Shown in pieces: positions 8,082-16,454 of a DNA stretch of 64,000 bases. A program made the position numbers and the translations under genes. Below the pieces are notes generated by a model that had not been told where the DNA came from, searched no databases, and saw only the letters and a list, made by a program, of their open reading frames with translations. Origin of the DNA: Hymenobacter metallilatus (GTDB lineage Bacteria > Bacteroidota > Bacteroidia > Cytophagales > Hymenobacteraceae); the NCBI RefSeq assembly GCF_003944705.1, contig NZ_RWIS01000019.1, positions 1 to 64,000 on the forward strand, given 5' to 3'. The stretch's first letter is position 1, and each line of letters opens with the position of its first letter.

Positions 8082-10016
8082 ATGGACGCCAAACACCAGC
8101 ACACCGCCATATCCACGGCTGGCTTGCTCATTGCCCTCGGCATCATCTACGGCGACATTGGCACCTCGCCGCTGTACGTAATGAAGGCCATTGTTCCGGA
8201 GCAAATCAACCCGATGCTCGTGTACGGGGGAATTTCCTGCGTTTTCTGGACGCTCACGCTTCAAACAACCATCAAATATGTGATGCTGACCCTCAATGCC
8301 GATAACAACGGGGAGGGGGGCATTTTCTCCCTGTACGCCCTGGTGCGCCGGCGCGGGGCCTGGCTGTCGGCCATTGCCATCATTGGGGGCTCGGCTCTGC
8401 TGGCCGATGGTGTAATTACGCCGCCCATCTCCGTTTCTTCGGCTATTGAGGGGCTGGAGGCCGTGTACCCCGATATTCCTACGGTGCCCATCGTAATCGG
8501 CATAATTGCCGGGCTGTTTCTGCTGCAAAGCTTTGGTACCCAGATTGTAGGCAAGGCTTTCGGACCTATCATGTTCGTGTGGTTTTCTATGCTGGCGGTG
8601 CTGGGCGTGCTGGGCGTGGTGCAGCACCCTGAAATTCTGAAGGCCCTCAACCCCGTGTATGCCTACGACCTGCTGGTAAATTACCCCGGCGGCTTCTGGC
8701 TGCTGGGCGCGGTATTCCTGTGTACTACCGGGGCCGAGGCCCTGTATTCCGACCTGGGCCACTGTGGCAAGGGCAACATCCGCATTAGTTGGGTATTCGT
8801 AAAAACCTGCCTGGTACTCAATTACCTGGGTCAGGGCGGCTGGCTGCTGGCCCACCAGGGTGAGATGCTGAATAAGCGGAACCCCTTTTATGAGCTGATG
8901 CCGGAGTGGTTCCTGCTCATTGGTATCGGTATTGCTACCATTGCCGCCATTATTGCCTCCCAGGCACTCATTACGGGCTCGTTCACGCTGGTAGCCGAAG
9001 CCATCCGCCTGAACATGTGGCCTAAGGTGAAGCTCAACTACCCCACCGACGTAAAAGGCCAGCTCTACGTACCCAGCATGAACCGCCTGCTGCTCCTGGG
9101 CTGCATTGCCGTGGTGCTGTACTTCCAGAAATCGGAAAACATGGAAGCGGCTTACGGCTTGGCCATTACGCTCACCATGCTCATGACCACCGTGCTGCTG
9201 ATTATGTGGTTGCGCTCCAAGCGGGTGCCGCTTCCGGCCATCTTACTGTTTGGCCTGGTGTACGGAGCCATCGAAGGATCCTTCCTCGTTGCCAACCTCA
9301 TTAAATTCCCCCACGGCGGCTGGGTTTCCCTGGCTATTGGCATTACCCTCATGGGCGTGATGTACGTGTGGCTGCGGGCCTTCTACATCAAGCGCCGCCT
9401 CACCGAGTTTGTGAAGATTGAGCCCTACATAGAAGCCATGAAGGAGCTTAGCAACGACGAAACCGTGTCGAAGTATGCTACCCATCTGGTGTTCATGTCG
9501 TCGGCGGAGCGGCAGTCGGAAATCGAGTCGAAAATTATCTACTCCATTTTTCAGAAGCGGCCTAAGCGGGCCGACATTTACTGGTTCGTGCACGTAGACA
9601 CCACCGACGAGCCCTACACGATGGAATACAAGGTAACGGAGCTGGCCAAGGACGACGTGTTCCGCATTACGTTCCGCCTGGGCTTCCGGGTAGAGCAGCG
9701 CATCAATCTGTACTTCCGCAAGGTGGTGGAGGATCTTGTCCGCAATAAGGAAGTAGACATTACCTCCCGTTACGAAAGCCTGAGCAAGCAGCACGTAACC
9801 GGCGACTTCCGCTTTGTGGTGCTGGAAAAATTCCTGTCAGTAGAAAACGAATTCCCGATGGTGGAGAAGCTGGTTATGCAGGCCTATTTCTACATCAAGC
9901 AGTTCATTGCTTCCGAAGACAAATACTTCGGCCTCGATACCAGCTCGGTGAAAGTAGAGAAAGTACCGCTGGTGATTACGCCCGTCCGCGACGTGGCACT
10001 GAAACGGGTGCAGTAG
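8082..10016 (+). CDS. kup: KUP-family potassium uptake transporter
   Basis: 644 aa, normal length for KUP/HAK/KT proteins, which import K+ with H+. The signature GIIYGDIGTSPLYVMKA is at the N-terminus (about 20-37), followed by about twelve membrane helices to about residue 450 and a C-terminal cytosolic domain (about 455-644). The ATG at 8082 is chosen because it begins MDAKHQHTAISTAG, immediately before helix 1, and lies downstream of a good promoter. A terminator follows at 10041-10073, so the gene is monocistronic. A separate TrkA-type K+ channel lies at 60.3-61.4 kb. Confidence 0.95.
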   Translation: MDAKHQHTAISTAGLLIALGIIYGDIGTSPLYVMKAIVPEQINPMLVYGGISCVFWTLTLQTTIKYVMLTLNADNNGEGGIFSLYALVRRRGAWLSAIAIIGGSALLADGVITPPISVSSAIEGLEAVYPDIPTVPIVIGIIAGLFLLQSFGTQIVGKAFGPIMFVWFSMLAVLGVLGVVQHPEILKALNPVYAYDLLVNYPGGFWLLGAVFLCTTGAEALYSDLGHCGKGNIRISWVFVKTCLVLNYLGQGGWLLAHQGEMLNKRNPFYELMPEWFLLIGIGIATIAAIIASQALITGSFTLVAEAIRLNMWPKVKLNYPTDVKGQLYVPSMNRLLLLGCIAVVLYFQKSENMEAAYGLAITLTMLMTTVLLIMWLRSKRVPLPAILLFGLVYGAIEGSFLVANLIKFPHGGWVSLAIGITLMGVMYVWLRAFYIKRRLTEFVKIEPYIEAMKELSNDETVSKYATHLVFMSSAERQSEIESKIIYSIFQKRPKRADIYWFVHVDTTDEPYTMEYKVTELAKDDVFRITFRLGFRVEQRINLYFRKVVEDLVRNKEVDITSRYESLSKQHVTGDFRFVVLEKFLSVENEFPMVEKLVMQAYFYIKQFIASEDKYFGLDTSSVKVEKVPLVITPVRDVALKRVQ

Positions 10017-10040
10017 CTACTACCGCAAACCTGATTTCCC

Positions 10041-10073
10041 AGGCCCTGCTACCCCGCGTAGTAGGGCCTTTTT
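10041..10073 (+). terminator. Rho-independent terminator of kup
   Basis: 12-bp stem AGGCCCTGCTAC / GTAGTAGGGCCT with one G-U pair and a CCCGC-type loop, followed by TTTTT. Confidence 0.85.
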
Positions 10074-10188
10074 GCTGGGGCCTGCGTCCGGATACTCGGC
10101 AAGCCGAACATAATTCTACACGTTGTACTTATTTAATATTCAGCTTTCTTTATCCACTGTTCTTCTTCCAACCAAAACCCACTACTCT

Positions 10189-11757
10189 ATGCGAATTCTA
10201 CCCCTCGCGCCCGCCGCGTTGCTGGCCTTGGCATTGGCTGCCTGCCAGCACGATGCTGCCGATCAGGTGCCAGCTCCCCAGCCGGACCCCACTACCGCTC
10301 TGAGCCCCCAGCAGCTGGACGAGCAGATTTTCAGTACGTTGCGCCAGAAGGGGCAGTTTGACTGGAACGCGGCCTCAGCCCACACGGTCTGGAGTGCCCT
10401 GCAACAGTCCGACCATGTGCTGTCGGTGGGCTACCGGCCAGCCTCGGTACGGGCTTCGGCTCCGCTGCCCGACGATGCCCGCCTGAGCCCCGAGTGGCAG
10501 CAGGCCCGCCAGCAGGTACTTGCCCTGATTTTGGCCGAAGAGCAAAAAGCGCACCCGGAGCTTACCCCCGAAAAGCTGCTGGTATTTGAACAGAATACGT
10601 TGCCCGTACTCACCGTAACGGTACGCGAGCTAGCCACCATTAAGGCCTTGCGTGAGTCGGGGCTGGTGCGCTACGCCGAGCCGATGGGCTACGAGCCCCG
10701 CCATCAGGAGGCCAGCAAAGCAGCCTCCATCCTCAGTAGCAGTGGATGCGGCAGCAACACCGCCACTGCCGGTCTGGTGGCCGGCTCCGACTACACGGTT
10801 CTCAGCAACGGCAGCAAATCGTCCTGGAACCAGGCGGATGTGTACCACGGCATCCGGACGGCCTGGAGCCAGAGCACCGGGCGCGGCAGCAAAGTGCTCA
10901 TTATTGATACCGGCGCATCCAGTGCGCAAGAGAACCTGGGTTCCGCCTTCAACCAGGGGCTTAGCAGCGGCCGCACGCTGGAGCGGCTGGTAACCCTGCC
11001 CCGCAACAGCATTTTTGGCATTCCCTACGGCGACTACGAAACGCCCAATGATGGCTGCGGCCACGGCACCGGCATGGCCGGGGCCTGCGCCGCCCCCCGC
11101 GGCACCGACGGCGCCTCAGTAGGTGTGGCCTACAATGCCAACCTGATTACAGTACGGGCCGCCGAAGATGTATTTCTGGATGCCAGCCGGGAAGTACAGG
11201 GCGTAACGGATGCCTACCTGCTGGCCGCGGGCCGCTCCGATGTGCGCATTATCAGCATGAGCATGGGCCGCCTCACCTCCTCCTCCCAGATGGCGGACGC
11301 CATTCGGTTAGCTTACTCCAGAGGCAAGCTGATTTTCTGCGCGGCCGGCACTTCCTTTGATTGGTCAGCCGGCTTTGTGGGGGTTATCTACCCTGCTTCG
11401 TTGGCCGAAGCCGTGGCCGTGACGGGAGTAAAGGATAACCTGACTTCCCGCTGCGACGAGTGCCACGTGGGCGCCGACGTGGAGTTTACGGTAGTGATGC
11501 AGCGCACCAGCAACAATCTGCGCCCCTTAAGCCTGGCCATGAGCGGCGACGCCCCCAGCACAATTGGCGGCTCTTCGGTGGCTACGGCCAGCATGGCCGG
11601 TATGGCGGCGGTGGTGTGGGCAAAGTACCCCACCGAAACCCGCGAGCAGATTAAAGCCCGCCTGGTGGCGGCCAGCTCCAACCGTAGCAGCCGGGACCCC
11701 AACTTTGGCTGGGGCCGCGTGAACCTGGCTTCGGCCGTGGGCGGGTTGGTTAATTAA
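10189..11757 (+). CDS. Subtilisin-like (S8) serine protease lipoprotein
   Basis: 522 aa. The ATG at 10189 gives a lipoprotein signal peptide with lipobox LAAC (Cys19), so the mature protein is probably outer-membrane anchored. An inhibitor-like propeptide region (about 45-190) precedes the S8 catalytic domain: LIIDTG (Asp240), GHGTGMAG (His292) and GGSSVATASMAG (Ser463). The oxyanion-hole position, normally Asn in AAGN, reads AAGT here (IFCAAGTSF), which may lower or alter activity. S8 enzymes cleave extracellular proteins. The gene is convergent with the M61 protease gene, and a very long inverted repeat starting at its stop codon separates them. Confidence 0.9.
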   Translation: MRILPLAPAALLALALAACQHDAADQVPAPQPDPTTALSPQQLDEQIFSTLRQKGQFDWNAASAHTVWSALQQSDHVLSVGYRPASVRASAPLPDDARLSPEWQQARQQVLALILAEEQKAHPELTPEKLLVFEQNTLPVLTVTVRELATIKALRESGLVRYAEPMGYEPRHQEASKAASILSSSGCGSNTATAGLVAGSDYTVLSNGSKSSWNQADVYHGIRTAWSQSTGRGSKVLIIDTGASSAQENLGSAFNQGLSSGRTLERLVTLPRNSIFGIPYGDYETPNDGCGHGTGMAGACAAPRGTDGASVGVAYNANLITVRAAEDVFLDASREVQGVTDAYLLAAGRSDVRIISMSMGRLTSSSQMADAIRLAYSRGKLIFCAAGTSFDWSAGFVGVIYPASLAEAVAVTGVKDNLTSRCDECHVGADVEFTVVMQRTSNNLRPLSLAMSGDAPSTIGGSSVATASMAGMAAVVWAKYPTETREQIKARLVAASSNRSSRDPNFGWGRVNLASAVGGLVN

Positions 11758-11850
11758 AAATCGAGCCGTACGCATTAAAAATGAGCCGCTGGACGGTCCT
11801 GTAAAGGATTCATCCAGCGGCTCATCTTTAATGCGTACGGCTCGATTTTT
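11756..11850. terminator. Bidirectional terminator: 38-bp inverted repeat between convergent genes
   Basis: Arms at 11756-11793 and 11813-11850, 38 bp with one mismatch and a 19-nt loop. Each arm ends in AAAAA or TTTTT, so both strands give stem plus T-run. The repeat overlaps both stop codons: the plus-strand stop is inside the left arm and the minus-strand stop begins in the right arm. Confidence 0.8.
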
Positions 11851-13660
11851 AATTCCCCTTCACCGGCAGCCACTTAGCCAGGGCCGTTTGCTGCTCAGCC
11901 GTAGGATTGGCCACGCGCTCAATACGGTAGCGGCGGGTTGTAGCCGCCAGCAGCGGGAAGCGTATTTCCCGAATCTGCCCGTCGCGGGCTACCAGCAACT
12001 TCACTTCCGAGCCTACGGCCCGGCCAGCCAGCAGCTTATTGGGGTCGTCGGTGAGGCGGGCACCGTCAAGGCTCAGGATTTCGTCGCCTACGCTCAGGCC
12101 ACCCTGCCAGGCACTACCGTCGCGCTGCACGCTGCTCACCGTTTGGCGGCCACCGGCGGGGCTAATGCTGGCTCCCAATGCTACATCCGTGGCAGGAGCC
12201 GGCGTGATGGTCAGTTTCAGGCCGGCGTAGCCCAGGGCCTGCTCGTAGGGCAGGGTTTCGGTGCCGTACACGTAGCGGCGGAAAAAGTCGTCGAAGCGGC
12301 GGCCAGCAACTTTGGCTACGGCATCCTGGTATTCCTGGTCGGTGAAGCCCCGGCCTAGCTTGGTGTAGTACTGGTCGTAGAGGTAGCGCATTACATCATC
12401 CAGGTGTTTCTGCCCCTTGGTTTCCTGGATGATCATCAGATCCAGCACCGCTCCAATCACCTCGCCCTTGTCGTAATAGCTGATGCCGGTGTTGGCCGAG
12501 TTCTCGTTGGGACGGTAGTACTTGATCCAGGCATCGAAACTCGATTCGGCGGCCGACTGCTGCTTGTTGCCCGGGGTATTTTCCACCCGCGTAATACCGT
12601 TGCTCAGGTCGCCCAGGTACTCATCAGGGCTCAGAAAGCCAGCCCGCTGCACAATCAGGTTGGAAAAGTACTCGGTGCCACCCTCGCTCACCCACAGCAT
12701 ACGGGTGTAGTTTTCCTGGTCGTAGTCGAAGGGCCCAAGGGCCACCGGCCGGATGCGCTTCACGTTCCAGAGGTGAAAGTACTCGTGAGCAACCAGCCCG
12801 AGAAACCCCTTCCAGCCCGCCTCCGAAGAATACGCATTGCGCGACACCGACAGCGTGGTGGAGAACAGATGCTCCAGCCCTCCGGTGCCCCGGTCGATGT
12901 TGTGCACAATGAATACGTAGCGGTTCAGGGGGTTCTGGCCTACCACTTTGTGGGCCTCTTCGCACACGCGCTGCATGTCGCGGGTGAGGCGCTGCTCGTC
13001 CACTTTGGGGTCGCCGAACATGGCCACCGTGTGGGGGGTGCCATTGGCCGTAAAGGTATACAGCTTCTGGTTGCCGATTTCAATGGGCGAGTCGGCCAGC
13101 TCATCGTAGCTGCTGGAGCGGAAGGTAAACGTGCCACCCGCCGGCTGGAGGCTGGTGCTCACCTGGCTCCAGCCGGCGGCAGGTTTCACCTCCAGGGTGC
13201 TGGGCAGCATTTTGCCCTCGGCCGGGTACATAAATACGCTGGTGCCATTTACGTAACCGTGGGCAGCATCCACAAAGCTGGTGCGCACGCTCAGTTCAAA
13301 TGCATATACGCGGTAGTGGACGCGGAATGCCTTGGCTTTGGGGTGATACACCCGCCAGGTATTTTTCGATACTTTTTCAGTACGCAGCTTTTCCGATCCG
13401 GCAGTAGCCTCAAAGCCTTCCACGTTCTTGGCGAATTCGCGCACCAGGTAGGAGCCCGGAGCCCACACCGGCATTTTCACATCAGTGTAGGCCTTGCTGA
13501 AGCCATCCAGCTGCATATCTACCTCAAAGTAGTGAGTTTGCGGGGCCGGCATGGCCAGGGTATAGCGAAGCGTAGGGGCAGCGGAGGCAGCCGGGCTGGC
13601 ATAGCCCAGCAATGCTCCCAGGGCGGCTACCGCCAGGTGACGGGTACAGGTCAGGTGCAT
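11849..13660 (-). CDS. M61-family metallopeptidase with PDZ domain
   Basis: 603 aa. Start chosen at the ATG at 13660 because it opens a signal peptide (MHLTCTRHLAVAALGALLG...AASA). An M61 N-terminal beta domain (about 25-200) precedes the thermolysin-like catalytic domain with the zinc motif HEYFH (His292, Glu293, His296) in VAHEYFHLWNVKRI, typical of glycyl-aminopeptidase relatives. A PDZ domain lies at about 495-590 (GGLSVGDEILSLDGARL). Periplasmic or surface peptide hydrolysis is likely. The gene is divergent from the NlpC/P60 gene (192 bp gap) and convergent with the S8 lipoprotein protease. Confidence 0.92.
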   Translation of the reverse strand: MHLTCTRHLAVAALGALLGYASPAASAAPTLRYTLAMPAPQTHYFEVDMQLDGFSKAYTDVKMPVWAPGSYLVREFAKNVEGFEATAGSEKLRTEKVSKNTWRVYHPKAKAFRVHYRVYAFELSVRTSFVDAAHGYVNGTSVFMYPAEGKMLPSTLEVKPAAGWSQVSTSLQPAGGTFTFRSSSYDELADSPIEIGNQKLYTFTANGTPHTVAMFGDPKVDEQRLTRDMQRVCEEAHKVVGQNPLNRYVFIVHNIDRGTGGLEHLFSTTLSVSRNAYSSEAGWKGFLGLVAHEYFHLWNVKRIRPVALGPFDYDQENYTRMLWVSEGGTEYFSNLIVQRAGFLSPDEYLGDLSNGITRVENTPGNKQQSAAESSFDAWIKYYRPNENSANTGISYYDKGEVIGAVLDLMIIQETKGQKHLDDVMRYLYDQYYTKLGRGFTDQEYQDAVAKVAGRRFDDFFRRYVYGTETLPYEQALGYAGLKLTITPAPATDVALGASISPAGGRQTVSSVQRDGSAWQGGLSVGDEILSLDGARLTDDPNKLLAGRAVGSEVKLLVARDGQIREIRFPLLAATTRRYRIERVANPTAEQQTALAKWLPVKGN

Positions 13661-13852
13661 CGGGAAAGAATGGGGTAACGGGTGGGTAAGAAGAAACCCG
13701 GGCGAGCCGGGCGGCCAAAGAACGGAGAAAACGCCGGAAGGATGCAACTACTGCCGACAAATGGCCTACCTACCCTGCTACACGCGCGCCGGCCGGAACC
13801 CCAGCGGCGGGTGGACCGTTACCGCAGTAGTCTGCTTTTTCAACTCCACGGT

Positions 13853-14398
13853 ATGCGCTACGTCTGGCTGGTTTTTTTGGTAGTAGTAGCCCTGCTGCTC
13901 GGGCGGTTTGCCTGGGTAGGCCTGCAGCGGCAGCCCTCGCCTGCTGCCACTGCAATGCCGGTTCATCCGGTGGCCTACGTACTCAGTAAAACCACTTCGC
14001 CCCGGGCCGACAGCGTGGTGGCATTTGCCCTGCGGCAGTTGGGCACTAACTACTGCTACGCCGGAAGCACCCCCGAAACCGGTTTCGACTGTTCGGGCTT
14101 CGTAAACTATGTATTTGGGCGCTACCATATTCCGGTGCCACACTCCACGGCCCTGCTGATCAGTACTGGCCAGCCCGTTCCGCGCGCCCAAGCACGGCCC
14201 GGTGATATTGTGGTGTTTACCGGTACTGCTGCTACCTCCACCACTCCCGGCCACGCTGGCATCGTACTCAGCCGCCCCGGCGAGCCGCTTCGCTTTGTGC
14301 ATTCTTCCTCAGCCCGCCGCGAGTCCGGCGTAAAAATCAGCCAGGTAGAAGGCACCGACTATGAACGGCGTTTTATGCAGGTGCGCAGGGTGCTATAA
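13853..14398 (+). CDS. NlpC/P60-family cell-wall endopeptidase, membrane-anchored
   Basis: 181 aa. Start at the ATG at 13853 (MRYVWLVFLVVVALLLG) gives one N-terminal anchor or signal helix. The NlpC/P60 domain (about 55-180) contains the catalytic Cys80 in GFDCSGFVNYVF and His134 in GHAGIVL. The family cleaves D-gamma-glutamyl-meso-diaminopimelate or related peptidoglycan bonds. There is no separate SH3 or LysM module, so substrate targeting is through the anchor alone. The frame is open upstream to 13682, but that extension would overlap the promoter region of the divergent M61 gene. Confidence 0.9.
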   Translation: MRYVWLVFLVVVALLLGRFAWVGLQRQPSPAATAMPVHPVAYVLSKTTSPRADSVVAFALRQLGTNYCYAGSTPETGFDCSGFVNYVFGRYHIPVPHSTALLISTGQPVPRAQARPGDIVVFTGTAATSTTPGHAGIVLSRPGEPLRFVHSSSARRESGVKISQVEGTDYERRFMQVRRVL

Positions 14399-14404
14399 GC
14401 GGTG

Positions 14405-14491
14405 AGATGGTGAACTAGTGAAATGGTGAGTTTGACGTTCTGCCTGCGCCACTTGCGCGGATAAAACGTCAAACTCACCATTTCACCATCT
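14405..14491. repeat. Inverted repeat after the NlpC/P60 gene
   Basis: Left arm 14405-14439 and right arm 14465-14491. They pair over AGATGGTGAA and AATGGTGAGTTTGACGTT; the left arm carries an 8-base insertion (CTAGTGAA-like duplication). It belongs to the GGTGAA-type family also present at 32040-32336 and 55835-55950. Confidence 0.7.
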
Positions 14492-14504
14492 GAAATAAAC
14501 GCAA

Positions 14505-14900
14505 CGATGCCCGGTTGCCTATGCAGAACCTCCGTTGTGAGGCTGCTGGGCGACCGGGCATCTAATCCTTCAAATCTTACCAAGCGACTGGCCTGGGGTG
14601 CAGGCCCGCCATCTACGTATCAGGTAAGACCTTGCCAGAATGCGGGAATGCTAAAAAAAGCGAGTTCCGCGCGAAAGCTCTTGTTACGCGCGTCCGGCGG
14701 TGAGGCGGACTACATTCGACAGGCTTGGCAGGATTTGTTTGGGACTACTAGACATTTTGTACCTCCTTTCTTTAGATCCGACATAACCCGGGCCGCGCTT
14801 CCCAGCACCTTAGGGTTGCTTGGCGGGGGCTGTAGCACTCGCTACGGTTAGTAAAGTTAAAAGCCCTTGGGATGGTTCAAAATAAAAAAGGCTTTTTTTA
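14505..14900 (+). ncRNA. Possible structured non-coding RNA (unidentified)
   Basis: The 704-bp gap 14399-15102 has no convincing protein gene. It contains a long stem (GATGCCCGGT 14506-14515 with ACCGGGCATC 14553-14562) enclosing GCAG/CTGC and CCTC/GAGG helices, further hairpins (CTTACC/GGTAAG at about 14577-14630; GTAGC/GCTAC at about 14832-14845) and a terminator-like stem with T-run at 14859-14899 (AAAAGCC...GGCTTTTTTT, long loop). This suggests a stand-alone transcript of up to about 400 nt. I could not match it to tmRNA, RNase P, SRP or 6S RNA signatures. A 114-codon frame at 14507-14851 covers the same bases but has poor coding character. Read as a hypothesis only. Confidence 0.3.
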
Positions 14901-15102
14901 GCATTTCTACCGCACAAAATGGCCATCTACCTGATGGTCAATCGGTTTAATTCGCCACATCTTGACGCATACGGAAAGGGTTAAAGCCTGGCCCCAAAGT
15001 TGCCTTTCTTGCTTTGAAGAAAGCCGGATAGGAAATGATTACAGTTCCCGACTTTTTCTTCTATCTTTTTCCCGAAATACCCACATTCACTTCATCACCA
15101 CC

Positions 15103-15543
15103 ATGAAAAAAATTCTGTTCCTCTGTCTGAGCCTGTTTCTGGGGCTGGTTGGGGCTGCCTCCGCTCAGTCTCTCTCGCCCCTGGGCGTGTGGACGAACTC
15201 GGAGAAAAAGGCCACGTTTGAAATTTACAAGTGCGGCAACAAGCTGTGCGGTAAAATTGTGACGCTGACGGTTCCGAACGACCCTAAAACCGGCAAGCCC
15301 AAAACCGATTCCATGAACCCCGACCCCAAGCTGCGCAGCCGCCCGCGCCTAGGCCTGGTGTTTATGCAGGGCTTCGAGTACGACAGTGACAACAAGTGGG
15401 ACGATGGCAAAATCTATGACCCAGAAAGCGGCAAGACCTACTCCTGCTACATGAAAATGGAGAATGCCAACACCATGGAGGTGAAAGGCTACATCGGCTT
15501 CTCCCTTATTGGTAAGTCGCAGACCTGGACCCGGGTTCGGTAA
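15103..15543 (+). CDS. Secreted DUF2147-domain protein
   Basis: 146 aa. ATG at 15103 follows a typical leader and opens a signal peptide (MKKILFLCLSLFLGLVGAASAQ). The mature part matches the DUF2147 pattern: SPLGVWTNSEKKATFEIYKC, CGNKLCGKIV, a GK-rich loop, then DGKIYDPESGKTYSCYMK and a C-terminal W-T-R-V-R. The family is a periplasmic or extracellular calycin-like domain of unknown role. A -7-like box (TATCTTTT) lies at 15062-15069, and a good terminator ends the unit at 15593. Confidence 0.9.
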   Translation: MKKILFLCLSLFLGLVGAASAQSLSPLGVWTNSEKKATFEIYKCGNKLCGKIVTLTVPNDPKTGKPKTDSMNPDPKLRSRPRLGLVFMQGFEYDSDNKWDDGKIYDPESGKTYSCYMKMENANTMEVKGYIGFSLIGKSQTWTRVR

Positions 15544-15563
15544 TACCCCGGCGCTGCAGTGAC

Positions 15564-15593
15564 AAAAGGCCTCCGTACCGGAGGCCTTTTTTT
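15564..15593 (+). terminator. Rho-independent terminator of the DUF2147 gene
   Basis: AAAAGGCCTCCG / CGGAGGCCTTTT perfect stem with a TAC loop and seven T residues. Confidence 0.9.
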
Positions 15594-15746
15594 GTGTCTG
15601 ACTAACAGTCCCGGCAGCATAAGGAATACGTGAGGGGTAAGACAGATGCCCGCGGCAACAGGAAGTAAGCAACCCGCAGTAGCCAAAAACGCGCCTAAAA
15701 CCATTTGGAGTGGCCGGTGTTACACTTGAAATATCCCGCCATTTTG

Positions 15747-16373
15747 TTGAATCTGTTTAAACGGCTTTTTACCGGCTCCCCTCCTCCGTCAGCCGATTGG
15801 CAGCCCCTGCAGCGCAAGCCCGCCCACGAGCGGGTGCGGCAGCAGTGGCTGGCTCAAGCGGTATATCTAAACTGGATGGCGCCCTACTTCAAAGCTTACC
15901 ATTACGAGAAGGCCGGGCTGCCGGGCTCCCGGTTTCGGGTGCAGCTGGCCCGGCAGGAGCACCCACGAGGGGCGGTATTCCTCTATGACCCCAGTATTGG
16001 CCCCGGCAACTTCCAGCACTTGTTTGATTTTGTGCGCGACCGGGTGCTGGCGCTGGGTTACCACCTGGGAGCCGCCGACCAGCGCACGGTGCAGCACGAG
16101 AGCTACCAGGAAACTACCCAGAAATATTTCCTTAAGCCCCAACCCAACGACTGCTCCAGCTCCGGCCGCTGCAATCAGCGTTTCGGCAACGTAACGGTGG
16201 ACTTGGTTAGCATTAACGGGCAACCCGGCTTCCTGCGGCTGGCAAGCAACCCCTTCACCGATGATATTTTTACACCGGCAGCCTCCTTCGATGAGCTGGT
16301 GGATGCCATTTTCAACCTACCATCCCCTACTCCCGACACTGAAAAGCTTATTAAGCAGTTTGCGAAGCTGTAG
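15747..16373 (+). CDS. Conserved-looking hypothetical protein
   Basis: 208 aa if started at the TTG at 15747 (MNLFKRLFTGSPPPS); the frame is open to another TTG at 15705 and there is no ATG in the N-terminal part, so the start is uncertain. Globular, soluble, no signal peptide. Visible elements: an RVRQQWLAQAVYLNW helix, a polar central region (FDFVRDRVLALGYHLGAADQRTVQH) and a C-terminal acidic/aromatic section ending KLIKQFAKL. I recognise no family. It is convergent with the M1 peptidase gene and separated from it by a strong palindrome. Confidence 0.7.
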   Translation: MNLFKRLFTGSPPPSADWQPLQRKPAHERVRQQWLAQAVYLNWMAPYFKAYHYEKAGLPGSRFRVQLARQEHPRGAVFLYDPSIGPGNFQHLFDFVRDRVLALGYHLGAADQRTVQHESYQETTQKYFLKPQPNDCSSSGRCNQRFGNVTVDLVSINGQPGFLRLASNPFTDDIFTPAASFDELVDAIFNLPSPTPDTEKLIKQFAKL

Positions 16374-16391
16374 GATACGGACGGCGCTAAG

Positions 16392-16439
16392 CACAGAGAA
16401 GCCCCACTGCCAAAGCTGGTAGTGGGGCTTCTCTGTGCC
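16392..16439. terminator. Palindrome between convergent genes
   Basis: 21-bp arms 16392-16412 and 16419-16439 with one G-U pair. No T-run on either side, but it lies 15-20 nt from the two converging stop codons, so it probably acts as a shared 3'-end structure. Confidence 0.65.
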
Positions 16440-16454
16440 TGGGCTTGCCTGGGC

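Noticed and set aside
12404..13678. Long plus-strand open frame antisense to the M61 protease gene
   Set aside because: Out-of-frame composition (His/Val/Gly/Arg-rich) typical of GC-rich antisense; the minus-strand protein has a full HExxH domain and signal peptide.
14507..14851. 114-codon frame in the 14.5-15 kb gap
   Set aside because: No motif and poor coding character; overlaps the RNA-like stems, so treated as part of the ncRNA candidate.
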